Origin: Orientallactaga sibirica
Taxonomy: Eukaryota; Chordata; Mammalia; Rodentia; Dipodidae
DNA: 64,000 nt
Assembly (NCBI GenBank): GCA_036365145.1
Contig: JAEOAD010000040.1
Location: 12,526,501-12,590,500, forward strand
Direction of reading: 5' to 3'
The translations under genes and the position numbers were made by a program. Below the pieces are notes generated by a model, which was given only the letters and a program-made list of their open reading frames with translations, had not been told where the DNA came from and ran no database searches. Shown here in pieces: positions 42,179 to 53,389 of this stretch. Positions within the stretch are counted from its first letter, which is position 1, and the number at the start of each line of letters is the position of its first letter.

Positions 42179-42663
42179 TGTAGCCCTGGGTGGTGGGAAT
42201 AGGATAAGAGGGGTGGAAACACTGGGTGCTGGAGCAAATAGCAGATGGTCTCTTCTTCCAGTTATGGGTCACCAGCCTGGGCCCTGGGACTCCATCCCAC
42301 AGGGTGAGCAGAAGCCCCAGAGAGCGACAGACATACCAGGAGAACTACGCCGCCCTGGGCTCTCTGCCCAGCTGAGTAGAGCATGACTAAAACTCTCCTG
42401 GGACAACTCACAAAACAGAAAGCGATGAGCTCACATAATTCTCTTGCTGCAGAAGCAGGGCCGGTCCTGCAAAGGATAAACTTTATCATGTGTTCCTGAG
42501 TCTCATATTCCACTTCTCACCTTGGCTGTCCATGGGAAATGACGGCCCTTCCGCCTTCCCATCCCCCCTTTCGTTCAAAGACCTACCTGCCCTGTATCTC
42601 CTTTTTGTAGGCTTCACCCTCTGCTCAGTAACTATTAAGGACATCAGCAAATAGCACATTTAC
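42179..42663. other. Unannotated intergenic stretch
   Basis: About 485 bases with no recognised repeat. Confidence 0.4.
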
Positions 42664-42879
42664 ATTTTAAAACATTTATTTATTTATTTATTTAAGAGAG
42701 AGAGAGAGAGAAGCAGATAGGGAGGGAGAATGGGCACGACAGGGCCTCTAGCCTCTGCAAACTTCAGATACATGCACCATCTTGTGCATCAGGCTTACGT
42801 GGGACCTAGGGATTCGAACCTGGGTCGTTAGGCTTTGCAGATAAGCGCCTTAACTGCTAAGCCATCTCTCCAGACCTTG
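42664..42879 (-). mobile_element. DIP-type SINE, short form
   Basis: (TTTA)n tail at 42674-42691, head complement 'gccatctctccagacc'. Confidence 0.87.
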
Positions 42880-43351
42880 CATGTTTACATTTTAAGAAGG
42901 GCCTTGGTGCCTGGGCTCAAGGAGTATCTGCTGGGAGAATTCTGGAATCTAGGGGGTAGGAGATTCTCCTAGCTCCTCATGGTAATTTGATTAGTTATAT
43001 CTGCCATTCTACTTAATGATTTGGAATGAAAAAAATTTCAATTTCATGAGAAATAATTTCAAAATTCCATCCAGTCTGGTGAGCTTTTGTTCTGAGGTAT
43101 CCAGTGTTCCCAAAAGTGACCAAAAATGTATAATAGTTGGCAAGGACTGGGAAGGGAAATCTTATGACTTAGCAGCAAGGCCAACAGGACCCCGCCACAG
43201 GACCTGCATGGAGTGTTCCTCAAACTGATCAAGGCTTTAGAGAGAGCCCCTGAAATTATCCCAGAGCATGCCCATGGACTCAACTCTGCCGGAAACAGTC
43301 CCTGCTATGGGGAAACTCAAGCTCTACCAAGAGAAAAGACCTACATAGAGA
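42880..43351. other. Unannotated intergenic stretch
   Basis: About 470 bases. Two + strand frames (43016-43228 and 43213-43437) overlap in different phases, as a decayed reading frame might, but I recognise no family. Confidence 0.35.
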
Positions 43352-43353
43352 TA

Positions 43354-43840
43354 CAGTTGTTCCTTGATATCCATGGGAACTTGGTTTATGGCCCACATGG
43401 ATACCCAATCCCGTGGATGCTCAAATCCTTTATGTAGGATGATATAACATATGCATACAACTTAGGCATATACTTTAAGCCACATCTGGATTACTTATAA
43501 TACTAATACTATGTAGATGTTATGCAAATAGTTGATTAGGAAAAATGACAAGAAAATGTCCAGTATAGCTGGGCGTGGTGGCTCACACCTTTAATCCCAG
43601 CACTCGGGAGGCTGAGGTAGGAGGATTGCTGTGAGTTCAAGGCTAGCCTGAGACTACATAGTGAATTCCAGGTCAGCCTGGGCTAGAGTGAGACCCTACC
43701 TAGAACCCCCCCCAAAAAAAAATCTTAAAAGGAAAAAAGAAAACATGTAGTACAGCTGCAGTCACAGGCCACACAGATAATAGGCTTATCTATACCTGCA
43801 GTTGAAGAACCAGTCGATTCCAGACTTGGAAGACCAACTG
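43354..43840 (+). mobile_element. Tigger-type (TcMar) DNA transposon with both ends
   Basis: Begins CAGTTGTTCC at 43354 and ends CCAACTG at 43840. It is flanked by TA on both sides (43352-43353 and 43841-43842), the signature of TcMar insertion. The interior reads like a short MER44/Tigger7-type non-autonomous element ('tatccatgggaacttgg', 'gtggatgctcaaatcc', 'ggattacttataatact'). It carries no transposase frame and is split by a B1. Confidence 0.75.
43567..43726 (+). mobile_element. B1 SINE inside Tigger element
   Basis: 'agctgggcgtggtggctcac' to 'cccccccaaaaaaaaatc'. Younger than its host element. Confidence 0.87.
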
Positions 43841-43911
43841 TAAAACAGATGGCCAACTAATACATAACATTAAAAACCAAATTTTATTATATATAATAAA
43901 ACCAAACTTTT

Positions 43912-44188
43912 AAAAAAAAAATTTTTTTTATTATTTTATTTATTTTTGGAGAGAGACACAGAGAGAGACAGAGAGGGAGAGGGAGACAGAGATGGGCGCG
44001 CCAGCAGTCTCTCAGCTGCTGTGAACGAAATCCAGATGTGTGTGCCCCCTTGTGGGCAAGTGCGGCCTTGCGTCACTTTGCATCTGGCTAAACGTGGGAC
44101 CTGGAGATTGGAACTGCTGGAGATTGGAACCAGCGTCCTTAGGCTTAGGAGGCAGGCGCCTTAACCACTAAGCCATCTCTACAGCCCT
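43912..44188 (-). mobile_element. DIP-type SINE, long form
   Basis: Carries a doubled 'ctggagattggaac' at 44101 and 44119, the complement of the doubled block in + copies. Confidence 0.87.
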
Positions 44189-44195
44189 AAAACCA

Positions 44196-44340
44196 AACTT
44201 TTTGAGGTAGGGTGTCACTCTAGCCCAGGCTGACCTGGAATTCACTATATAGTCTCAGGCTGGCTTCAAACTTGTGGTGATCCTCCTACCTCTGCCTCCC
44301 AAGTGCTGGGATGAAAGGTGTGCGCCACCAAGCCCGGCTC
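44196..44340 (-). mobile_element. B1 SINE
   Basis: 'tttttgaggtagggtgtcac' to 'cgccaccaagcccggctc'. The flanks 'aaaaccaaac' (about 43901 and 44188) suggest the duplication of the preceding DIP copy. Confidence 0.85.
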
Positions 44341-45141
44341 CAAATAATATTTTGAAATAGGAATTTCTTCTCTTCCTTTCTGTATTCCTTTTCAGGCTTT
44401 GGCCTCACCGCCTTGAAGAATGCATGTAGCAAGAGAGAAAATAAGTATAGATTGGAAATGGTTTAGTGACAGATTCCAAAGGCTGAAACTGGGTTTCCTA
44501 AGGCTAGAGCAGAATAGGGGAGATTAAAGGAAGAGAACTTTAGTCATTTCCAGACAGGAAAGAGTTGCCCAGAGGAAGGAATGAAGAGCGGGAAAGGAGA
44601 AATAGCAAGTTCTAGGAGCGGAATAATAATGGGTAGCTTGGTGACATGGTCATTCGTAAGGAAAGACAACCCCAGAGAGAAAACAGACCAGATCAAGGAC
44701 AGCTTGACTCGCTCTCCCTCATCCCACGCAGGGCAGAAAAGCAGTAGAAAGCTGGGGGGCGTGACGGAGACAAGGGCCGAATGTGTCAGCAGTTACCAAA
44801 GTGGGCCATTACCCTACGTCCTTCTCGACCCATCCTCTTCCAGCCCTGGTCACAATGCCTTAGCACTTTGGAGGCCTCTGGAACCCCAGAAAAGTAGGAA
44901 GATGTTTTTCCACTAGCTGAGTGGGAAAGAGCTCGAGAACAACGTCCTGTTTTTTTTTTTTTTACTGGCCTGAGTTTGTGCCCGAGTTTCACGACACAGA
45001 TGTTGGGTTGCGGCATGAGGGGAAAGGCAATGGGTGGCCCCAGGGCTGGAGGAAGCTGGGGTCTGATTGTGGTGTGCCAGTTTGAAGACTCCTAGCGTGG
45101 CTAAAATTCCACCACAGAGAAGGATTTAAAGACTCAGCTGT
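44341..45141. other. Repeat-free intergenic stretch
   Basis: About 800 bases, one T12 run at 44950. A 111-codon ATG-initiated frame at 44581-44916 (MKSGKGEIAS...) has no recognised domain and no flanking splice sites that I would trust. Confidence 0.4.
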
Positions 45142-45142
45142 G

Positions 45143-45376
45143 GGGCTGGAGAGATGGCTTAGCGGTTAAGGCGTTTGCCTGCAGAAAGAAAAGATCCCGG
45201 TTCAACTCTCCAGGATCCACATGAGCCAGATGCACAAGGGGGCGCATGCATCTGGAGTTCGTCTGCAGTGGCTGGAGGCCCTCACGCACCCATTCTCTCT
45301 CTCTCTCTCTCTGCCTCTTTTTCTTTCTCTCAAATAAATAAAATAAATAAATAAAAATTAAAAAAAAAAAAAAAGA
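45143..45376 (+). mobile_element. DIP-type SINE, short form
   Basis: Probable target-site copies 'agactcagctgt' at 45130 and 45375. Confidence 0.88.
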
Positions 45377-45387
45377 CTCAGCTGTCT

Positions 45388-45925
45388 GGGGAACCAAAAG
45401 CTGTGTGTGCCAGCAAAGGGAAGTGGAAGCGTGTCAGTGCTGATCAACAAGATACGTTCTCTTACCATCATTAATCTCGCTTTCACTCTTCACCATGACT
45501 CACTCTACAGATGCCATGATTTTTAAGCACTTTGCTGAGCACCTTCAGATACGTTTGCCGGTGTGACGAATCCTACGGCGAGAATTGCTAAGATACAGTG
45601 TTTACTTCACAAACAAGCCCTGGGGGAGATTTGGAACTTTTCCAGTGAAGGGTGAAATGGACTCGTTCAAACGCGTGCATTTAATGTGCATGACAGTCAC
45701 TAAATGAGAAAGCTTATTTTGGCAGTGGGTGCAAAGTCTCTTTATCATTCTTGTTTGATTCTTAATCTTTATGTTTTGCAAATAGGCAGTGCACCTCCAT
45801 GCAAAATACAGGCACAAGAGCATGTTATGGCCTGACCTGTGTTGGGTGATTCAAGATTTCTCCAAGAATGTAACATGTAGTCAGTCTTCCTTTTTTCCAC
45901 CAATTTACCTCAGATATATATACAC
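45388..45925. other. Repeat-free intergenic stretch
   Basis: About 540 bases with a consensus AP-1 heptamer TGACTCA at 45496-45502. No gene seen. Confidence 0.4.
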
Positions 45926-45927
45926 AT

Positions 45928-46135
45928 GCTGGAGAGATGGCTTAGCAGTTAAGGCACTTGCCTGCAAAGCAAAAGGACCCAGGTTCAATTCCCCAATACC
46001 CCTGTAAAGTCAGATATACAAGGTGGCACACGTGTCTGGAGTTTATTTGCAGTGGCTAGAGGCTCTGGTGTGCCCATTCTCTATTTCTCTCTCTCTTTTA
46101 AATAAATAAATAAATAAAATATTTTAAATAAATGT
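45928..46135 (+). mobile_element. DIP-type SINE, short form
   Basis: Head 'tgctggagagatggcttagc', tail (AAATA)n. Confidence 0.87.
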
Positions 46136-46157
46136 ATTTACCTCTAACTTTCACTCT

Positions 46158-46390
46158 GGAATTTTTATTTATTTATTTATTTTGAGAGAGAGGAAGAGAG
46201 AAAATGAGCACCCCAGGGCTTCTCAGCCACTGTGAATGAACTCCAGATGTGTGCGTCCCCTTGTGCGCATGTGTGACATTGCACACTCGCATCACTTTTG
46301 CATCTGGCTACGTGGGACCTGTAGATTTGAACAAGTATTCTTAGGTTTTGCGAACAAGCACCTTCATCAATAAGCCATCTCTCCAGCCCT
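46158..46390 (-). mobile_element. DIP-type SINE, medium/long variant
   Basis: Extra segment 'gcgcatgtgtgacattgcacactcgcatcac' at 46265, diverged. Confidence 0.8.
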
Positions 46391-46844
46391 GTAATTTCTA
46401 ATTTATAGTTACATTTCACACCTACTTTTAGCAACATCACCACTTGAACAATAATTTATAGGATTTATCAAATGTTTCAAATCAAATAATAGTAAATATT
46501 AGAATAACAATGGGATAAACCCTAAACTAACCAAGTTGGATATGCCTTCCAATACTTATAGTCCTAACACTGATGAAGAAGAGGGTGACAGACTGTTAGC
46601 TGAAGACCTTAGATGCCAGCAGCAATGAGCCACAGTTTACAAATCACTTCCTTATACAGCAAGGCAGCCTTTTTTATATCACACTGCTTCAAACTCGCCA
46701 AAGTGAAATTTGCTTAGAACGCATTTCCAGAGCAGATGGCAGCTCTCAGCCAAACCCTCTCAATCATCCCTATCTGAAAGGCGTTAGAAGTTTCTTACAT
46801 TCTCTTGAAGCGGCAACTTCCTTTGTCTTCTAACAATGTTTTGA
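46391..46844. other. Unannotated intergenic stretch
   Basis: About 450 AT-rich bases, nothing recognised. Confidence 0.4.
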
Positions 46845-47308
46845 CAGTCTCATACACGCGTATAATGCATTTTGATCTCCTGCTGACCCTATCTCTTTTC
46901 ATCTGCCACTGGAACCCTTCCTCCTCTCACCAGATCCCAATCCTACTTACATGTCTTGTCTATTCTTTTTTTTTGACCCACTGATGTAAGTCAAGATTCC
47001 TCGCATGATCATGGGGAGTAAATTGTACTAATTGTAGGACAGGCAGTCTTCCAGTTGCTGCCTCCCTAAAATACATGACTTCTCTTCTGCCAGCAATCAC
47101 CAGTTTCCACTATTTAGTCTGGGAGGTGCAGGACCCCTCCCTCATCTGAGATGTTGACAGACTCAGTCCTGTGCAAGAAACCACATCTGCTGTGAGTCCA
47201 TGAGTGTGACAGATTTGACACATCCAGAAGACAGCTTTCCGCAGCTCCAATTCTCGACCTCCTGTTCGTCCTTTCTACTTCATCTTCCTCGAGTTTTTCT
47301 GAGCCTTA

Positions 47309-47576
47309 AAGGGTGTGGTTTATTTTATTTTATTTTATTTTATTTTATTTTATTTTATTTTATTTTTTTTTAGAGAGAGAGAATTGGCGCCCCAGGGCCT
47401 CAGCCACTGCAATCAAACTCTATATGCTTGCGCCACCTAGTGGGCATGTGAGACCTTGCACTTGTCTCGCCTTTGCGTGTCTGGCTAACATGGGATCTAG
47501 AGAGTCAAACATGGGTCCTTAGGTCTCGCAGGCAAGCGCCCTAACTGCTGAGCCATCCAGCCCAAGGGTGTGGTTT
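47309..47576 (-). mobile_element. DIP-type SINE, medium form, with 13-bp target-site duplication
   Basis: 'aagggtgtggttt' at 47309-47321 and 47564-47576 brackets the SINE. The tail is an expanded (TTTTA)n. It carries a reverse CTCF-like core 'gcgccacctagtgg' at 47430-47443. Confidence 0.9.
47322..47367. repeat. (TTTTA)n microsatellite in SINE tail
   Basis: About eight ATTTT units. Confidence 0.9.
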
Positions 47577-47640
47577 GAATGTCATGTTTAGGACTAATCT
47601 CTAATTCTTGGTAACTTTGCATCTGTGGATCTCTGTACTC

Positions 47641-48254
47641 ACACCTACCCTTTGCACAAAGGAACTTCTGTGTCCAAAGCTGTGACTAGCACCAATCTAT
47701 GTGAACACAGATATTTAGAAAGTAGTTTGTCACGTTGTCCAACTAGTATAACCACAAAATTGGGTTCTTGCCCAGCACTTAGGTCACTAACCACAGACTT
47801 TTAGGCAGATTTACAGTACCAACACGATTTCCCTCCTGTAGAGTGAGCCTCAAATGCAGTCAGATCACAAGTGGTTACTCCCATAACTCTCCCGCCACTA
47901 TGGCAGCAGTGGGCACATGTTGCCTGGCAGGTTGGTGTTGAAGTACGTAGAGTCCAGAGCTGGGTAGGACTGTCAATGATTTTTTCTCCAAACAGCCTGC
48001 ATGGCGCCTTCTGGCACAGAGAAAGCTAGCCTGTAGGGCATAAGCTTCCAGCTCACTTTCAGCATAGGTATTTTTTAATTCCTGAAACGGAAATGTGTGA
48101 TGTTTTCAGAGGTAGGGACTTACTGTCTAGTTTTAGTGGGCAACCGAGAGCAATGGCAATAGCCAGTATTGTTTTAGGGGACCCCGTGTTCTCTCTGATC
48201 AAAACCATCAGATGGAGGTGTCTCATCTCTGTCACTGGGATTTTATTTTCTTTT
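47641..48254. other. Unannotated intergenic stretch
   Basis: About 610 bases with no repeat that I can name; may include older L1 sequence. Confidence 0.35.
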
Positions 48255-48456
48255 TTAAAAAAATTTATTTATTTATTTATTTGCAAGCAGGGCAGGGGGA
48301 GAGGGAGAGAATGAGAATGGGCACATCAGGGCAAATAAACTCCAGATGCATGTGCCACTTTGTGCATCTGGCTTATGTGGGTACTGCAGAATCAAACCCT
48401 AGGTCATTAGACTTCGCAGGCAAGTGCTTTAACTACTGATCCATGTCTCCAGCCCA
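48255..48456 (-). mobile_element. DIP-type SINE, internally shortened
   Basis: 'cagggcctccagccactgc' is missing ('catcagggcaaataaactcc'). Flanked by 'cactgggatttt' at 48233 and 48457, a target-site duplication. Confidence 0.87.
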
Positions 48457-48527
48457 GCACTGGGATTTTTCAGTTAATACCCTATGGCTTATGGAAGCAG
48501 CTTTATCCTCCCATGTAGGAATTTTTC

Positions 48528-48733
48528 ATTTCAATTATTTATTTATATGAGAGAGAGAGAGAGAGAGAGAGGCAGGTAATAGAGAGAGTTAGAAAATGGA
48601 CATGCCTCTAGCCACTGCAAAGAAACTCCAGATGCATGGCCACCTTGTGCATCTGGCTTACGTGGGTCCTGCGGAATCAAACCTGGGCTTTGCAGGCAAA
48701 TGCCTTAACCACTAAGCCATCTCTCTAACCTGG
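48528..48733 (-). mobile_element. DIP-type SINE, short form
   Basis: (GA)n at 48550-48571, head complement 'gccatctctctaacct'. Confidence 0.85.
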
Positions 48734-48759
48734 GTTTTTTCATTTAAATACTTTAAAAA

Positions 48760-49110
48760 AATCTTTATCATTTAAGTTTGCTTATCAAGTAGTCGGTTTT
48801 CATATGGCTTACTCACATATCCTTAGTTTTGGTTCATCTTTCCACCATCCCCATCCCTCCCTCATCCCTCAATCCCCATCCTCCAATCCTACTCCTTTCC
48901 CTCTCACTATTGTCCCCTTTCACTTCTGTGTCCCATGTGTTCTACCCTCCTGAATAACATACCCCCCTCCTTGGTGGCTCTTTTCTAACTTCCTGGCCTC
49001 TATAGATACACCTTCTGCCTTATATCCACTAGTCAAGAAATTCAAAGCTAGAATTCTACACATGACTCAGAAACACAAACGTCGCATGTTCCCTCTCATA
49101 TAACAGCACT
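48760..49110 (-). mobile_element. L1 3' region fragment (moderate support)
   Basis: 'gacatcttatcatgctc'-type text is absent, but 'gactcagaaacacaaacgtcgcatgttccctctcatat' at about 49064 is typical L1 sequence and the C-rich preceding 250 bases fit an antisense L1 3' end. Confidence 0.5.
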
Positions 49111-49788
49111 ATTTTTATAATCTCCTTCGGAATGTAAGCTTGAAGTTTTCTGTTTTTCTCCTTGGAAAAGTCCCAAGGAGTTGAGCAACAACAGCTAATT
49201 TAAAAGGGTTTCCTCTGAGCTGCACAAGAACCACTGTGTTCTCACCCCAGCGTATTTCCTTTGCTTAGCTTGCTGGCAGAGCCAAGGCCCTGACTGTCCA
49301 TTCCTCAGTCGGATTTACAGCCTCACTATGGAAAGGAGGCCCAATGAGGGACTTTGAAGAAGCCAGTTCCAGCCAAACTACCTTCCATTCGGTACCTGAG
49401 GGTGCTGCCGCCCCGCAGCTGTCCAACCCTTACCTGGGACTCTGCAGAGCCCGTCAGAGCGGGGAATGATTTTCTTCAGTTAGGCTCCCCAAGCAGCTGC
49501 CCCGTGCTTCGTCAGGCTCTGAGACTGGTCGTCAGTAGAGTCCCCGTATGGAATTCAGAGATTATCCCCTTCCTGTTTATGTGGTCTGCTAATACATTCA
49601 GCCCCAGGAGCCCTGGATTCCATAGCCACACATTCAGAACAATCTGAGAGAAAGCGATGTGTGTGCACTGAACATGTGCAGACTTTCTTGTCATTATCCC
49701 CTAAAAGATATCATCTAAGACTATTTATGTGGCACTTACATTGTGTTCGGTATTATGAGCATTCCAGAAATTATATAAAGTATGCAGG
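49111..49788. other. Repeat-free intergenic stretch
   Basis: About 680 bases. A 97-codon + strand frame at 49354-49647 has no recognised signature. Confidence 0.4.
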
Positions 49789-49789
49789 A

Positions 49790-49982
49790 GGGCTGAGATG
49801 GAGATGGCACATGCCTGTGAAGCCTAAGGACCGTGGTTCGACTCTCCAGTTCCCACATAAGCCAGATGCACAAAGGGGTGCACGAGTCTGGGGTTCGTTT
49901 GCTGTGGCTGGAGGCCCTGGCACGCCCATTTACACTCTCCCTCTCTCTGTCTCAAATAAATAAATAAAAATAAAATCTTTAA
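49790..49982 (+). mobile_element. DIP-type SINE, short form, head shortened
   Basis: 'gggctgagatggagatggca' jumps directly to 'catgcctgtgaagcc'. Flanks 'aaagtatgcaggagg' at 49776 and 49980 are a clear target-site duplication. Confidence 0.9.
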
Positions 49983-50071
49983 AGTATGCAGGAGGATGTG
50001 TGGAGGTTATACGCAATAGTGCCTCATTGTCTATAAGGGACTGGAATGTCTGTGGATTTTTGGTATCCATG

Positions 50072-50497
50072 ACTGTTATAGTCAGCTTCACGCAGCTAGG
50101 ATGAACTTCCAAACAGACGCAGTTTATGGGAGTGTAGCAGACAGCTTCAGGTCACTGAGATGAACGTCCAACTCAGGCACAGTTAGGAAGGATTTATTGA
50201 AGCTTACAGATCCAGGGGAAGTTCCACAATGGCAGAAGAAGCTGGCCCGGTTCCACAGGACCAAGCAGAGAGAGAGACACCAGCACCAGCACCAGCAAGC
50301 ACACTTCAGGACCTCCAGACAGAGCTCCGGCACTCTGCGCACCTCTAGACTGGAATTCCCGATCCACCCCTACACCTTAGACCTGACCCTAGAACCCACC
50401 CACAGTGACGCCTCCTCCAGCCAGGCTGCTGCAATCTAAATTACGAATTTTAGTAAGATTGTGAACATATTGGGGGCCATCCGTTCAAACTACCACA
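50072..50497. mobile_element. Interspersed repeat R1, best copy
   Basis: Contains an internal near-repeat ('tcacgcagctaggatgaacttcc' and 'tcactgagatgaacgtcc') and ends 'gttcaaactaccaca'. See also 28640 and 50500. Confidence 0.6.
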
Positions 50498-50499
50498 GG

Positions 50500-50645
50500 A
50501 AGGGCTGGGTTTACTTCAAGCTCGCAGATCCAGGGGAAGTTCCATAATGGTGAAAGAGACTGGTCCCCTTTCACAGAGCCAAGCAGAGAGAAACCACCAG
50601 CAGCCAGGACCACAAGCAAGCCCAGACAGACAGCTAGAAGCTTTA
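50500..50645. mobile_element. Interspersed repeat R1, partial copy
   Basis: 'gatccaggggaagttccataatgg' repeats 50208 almost exactly. Truncated at about 50640. Confidence 0.6.
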
Positions 50646-50765
50646 CTCTCCAGATGCATGTGCCACCCAGTGCATCTGGCTCTAAGCGGGTACTGGGGAA
50701 CTGAAGCCAGGCTATCAGGCTTGACAAGAAAGCATCCTTAACCACTGAGCCATCTCTCCAATCCC
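50646..50765 (-). mobile_element. DIP-type SINE, 3' truncated
   Basis: Only the head half: 'ctccagatgcatgtgccacc' to 'gagccatctctccaatccc'. Confidence 0.75.
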
Positions 50766-51417
50766 CTCTCCGAGATTCTCACGCAGTTCAAGTTTGCCGA
50801 GGTTTACCACTGGGGCCCCTCCTTCACATTCTGATTCATCTGATCTAGGCTTGCAGGGTGAGAGGTTTGCAAGAGTGGACCCAGCTTTGTAATTATTTGA
50901 AAGGTTTCTTATTGACTCTAAGGCGAAGGCAGGCTGGAGACCCATTTCCTTGTCTAGAGTCTGCCAACGTGGTATGGAAACTCCAGAAGAGATCGCTCAC
51001 CACAGGTACCGTGAGGGAAGCGGAGGCAGTTTACTAAGGAGCTTCTGTAATGCTGTATGGTTTGAGAAAGAAGCTGCTTCTCTAGGGATAATGGAACCTC
51101 CCTTCTGCCACCAGCACAGCCCTAGTTCCCTTCTGTGACCAGGGATGTACCAAAGCCCAGGGCGTGAGAACATCCTACTGAGTCAGAGAGCGCTGTCCTC
51201 CAGGCTAAGTCAGCGGCTCTGGGTTGGGCACTGCTGCCCTTCTGTCTTGGGCATGGGCAAGGTTCGTCCAGGACAGCTCAGGACATATGGTGTTCTTTTC
51301 CCTAAGGCTTGTTTTCTAAGCTTTCAGGCTCTCCATTCAGGATTTTATAAACAACGCCATGTTGAGAGGTGAATGCTTTCAGCATTTAGTGAGGCATCTT
51401 TTCTGCATGTGTATGCA
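50766..51417. other. Repeat-free intergenic stretch
   Basis: About 650 bases; nothing recognised. Confidence 0.4.
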
Positions 51418-51445
51418 TTAAAAAAATTTTCATTTATTTATTGGC

Positions 51446-51477
<32 letters not shown>

Positions 51478-51620
51478 ATAGGAGTGCCAGGGCCTCCAGC
51501 CACTGCAAAAGAACTCCAGATGCATGTGCTTCCTTGTGCATCTGGCTTACGTGGGTCCTGGGGAATCGAACCTAGGTCCTTAGGCTTCACAGGCAAACAC
51601 TAAGCCATCTTCCCAGTCCT
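51418..51620 (-). mobile_element. DIP-type SINE, short form
   Basis: (GA)n at 51446-51472, head complement 'gccatcttcccagtcc'. Confidence 0.87.
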
Positions 51621-51649
51621 GTATGTGCATTTTTAAAAGAGGTAAACCA

Positions 51650-51868
51650 AGGCTGGAAAGATGGCTTAAAGGTTAAGGCACTTGCCTACAAAGCCAAAGG
51701 ACCTTGGTTTGAATCCCCAGGACCCATGTAAGCCAGACGCACAAGGTGGCACATGCATCTGGAGTTTGTTTGCAGTGGCTAGAAGCCCTGGTGCGCCCAT
51801 GCTTTCTCTCTTTCTCTCTCTCAAATAAATAAATAAAAATAAAATAAAATATTTTAAAAAAACAATAA
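51650..51868 (+). mobile_element. DIP-type SINE, short form
   Basis: Faces away from the previous copy (head to head, 30 bases apart). Confidence 0.87.
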
Positions 51869-52278
51869 AAGAGCTGATAGGAAAATCGTTCTGGAGGCGG
51901 AATTCTATGAATTAGTAATCTGGCAAGAGAGATGGGATTTGGACAGGACGCCACCAACACTATGACAGCAGTCGCCGAGTCCTCCCCTTGGGCCCTGCTG
52001 GACGCAGGCCATCTCATTCATTGTCTCACTTTGTCTCACAGCCTCACTGCAGGTAAATTTAGAGAACTGGAACCGAAGCCATCTGGACCCACGCAGTTTA
52101 CTGTCTCTGTGAGCATGCGTTTTGCTGTTGCACAGGCATGTGGCTCTGGGAGGCCTGCCCAGAGATGATAAATAGCCTCCATTGTTATCAGCCTGAAAGT
52201 ATTCCATTAGCCGCGGCAGCCTCTCAAGCTCCCTGAACAAACCTTACGTTGCACTGTCTGTCAACCCTGTGCTCAATC
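51869..52278. other. Unannotated intergenic stretch
   Basis: About 410 bases; nothing recognised. Confidence 0.4.
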
Positions 52279-52279
52279 T

Positions 52280-52497
52280 TATTTTTTTAAATATCTTTTA
52301 GTCATTTATTTATTTGAGAGAGAGAGAGAAGAAGAGAGATTGAGAGAATAGGCACACCAGGACCTCCAGCTGCTGCGAATGAAGTCCAGACACATGAGCC
52401 ACCTCATGCATCTGGCTTATGTGGGCCCTGGGGAATCAAACCTGGGTCCTTTGGCTTTTCAGACAAGCACCTTAACCGCTAAGTATCTCTCTAGCCC
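52280..52497 (-). mobile_element. DIP-type SINE, short form
   Basis: Flanks 'ctgtgctcaatctt' (52268) and 'tctgtgcccaatcctt' (52499) look like a target-site duplication. Confidence 0.87.
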
Positions 52498-52509
52498 CTC
52501 TGTGCCCAA

Positions 52510-52662
52510 TCCTTTTTTTTTTTTGAGCTAGGGTCTTGCTGTAGCCCAGGGTGACCTGGAATTCACTAGGTAGCCTCAGGGTGGCCTCGAACTCATGGAG
52601 ATCCTCCTACCTCTGCCTCCCGAGTGCTGGGATTAAAGACGTGTGCTGCCACGTCAAGCTCT
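52510..52662 (-). mobile_element. B1 SINE
   Basis: Followed by a further 'ttctgtgcccaatctt' at 52662, so the B1 inserted at the same site as the preceding SINE. Confidence 0.87.
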
Positions 52663-52849
52663 TCTGTGCCCAATCTTAATCAAGCCCTCCCACTGAAAGG
52701 CTTCCTTAGACCAAACACCCCAACTCTCATAAGCACCCCGTGCTCCTCTTGCTGGATGCTAACCAAGCAGAGAGCTGTCATACCTCAGCAAGCTTCAAAC
52801 CCAGCTTTGCCCTCTCCACAACGTATTTTGTGGACTTTGGGGATCCAGA

Positions 52850-52962
52850 ATGGTACTATCCTTAGCCCCATCCATTTCCATCAGTGATGAAATTGAGGCA
52901 CAAAGAGGTTAACAACACAGAACTAACAAGCAGTGGACCCAGGGTTTTCACCTTGATGCACT
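52850..52962 (+). mobile_element. MIR SINE fragment
   Basis: 'agtgatgaaattgaggcacaaagaggttaac' and '..agcagtggacccagggtttt' match the MIR core. Confidence 0.65.
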
Positions 52963-53388
52963 GATTGTGGACACCATTGGGGATTCACATCAGCACCGTA
53001 GAACTCTATAAGACAACTTATACGAATGTGGTCTCTCCCTCTCATCATCTCTTGCCGTAGTACTCCCACCTTTCTTCCTGCACTGTGAGGTGAGCTGATG
53101 CCTGTGTGAATTGAAGTAAGGTGAATGACAGGCATGTGATGTAGCATCAGGTTACCACTGACATTCTGACAATATGTCATAAGGGACTCGACTGTTTCAG
53201 GTTTTCCTGCATGCCACTGTTTTTTTTTTTTTTTTTTTACTTATTAACTTGATGGTGCCTGCTTGCTTGTGATGTTGTTTGTTGACAGTGTCTCTTCTGC
53301 TTGGATCTATGAATGGGAGCCAGCTTCTTCTGCCATTGACGGCATTTGCCTGGACTCTGTATAAATCCCTTCCTCCCAAAAGCTGTGT
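52963..53388. other. Unannotated intergenic stretch
   Basis: About 425 bases. A T19 run at 53220-53239. Confidence 0.4.
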
Positions 53389-53389
53389 C

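Larger units (their letters stand above)
46845..47640 (-). mobile_element. L1 3' UTR fragment, split by a SINE
   Basis: Same block order as 1930-2590. Interrupted by the DIP insertion at 47322-47563 and resuming at 'gggtgtggtttgaatgtc'. Confidence 0.6.

Noticed and set aside
44581..44916. 111-codon ATG frame in repeat-free DNA
   Set aside because: No recognised domain, no convincing splice sites or poly(A) signal, and length within chance for 64 kb of six-frame sequence.
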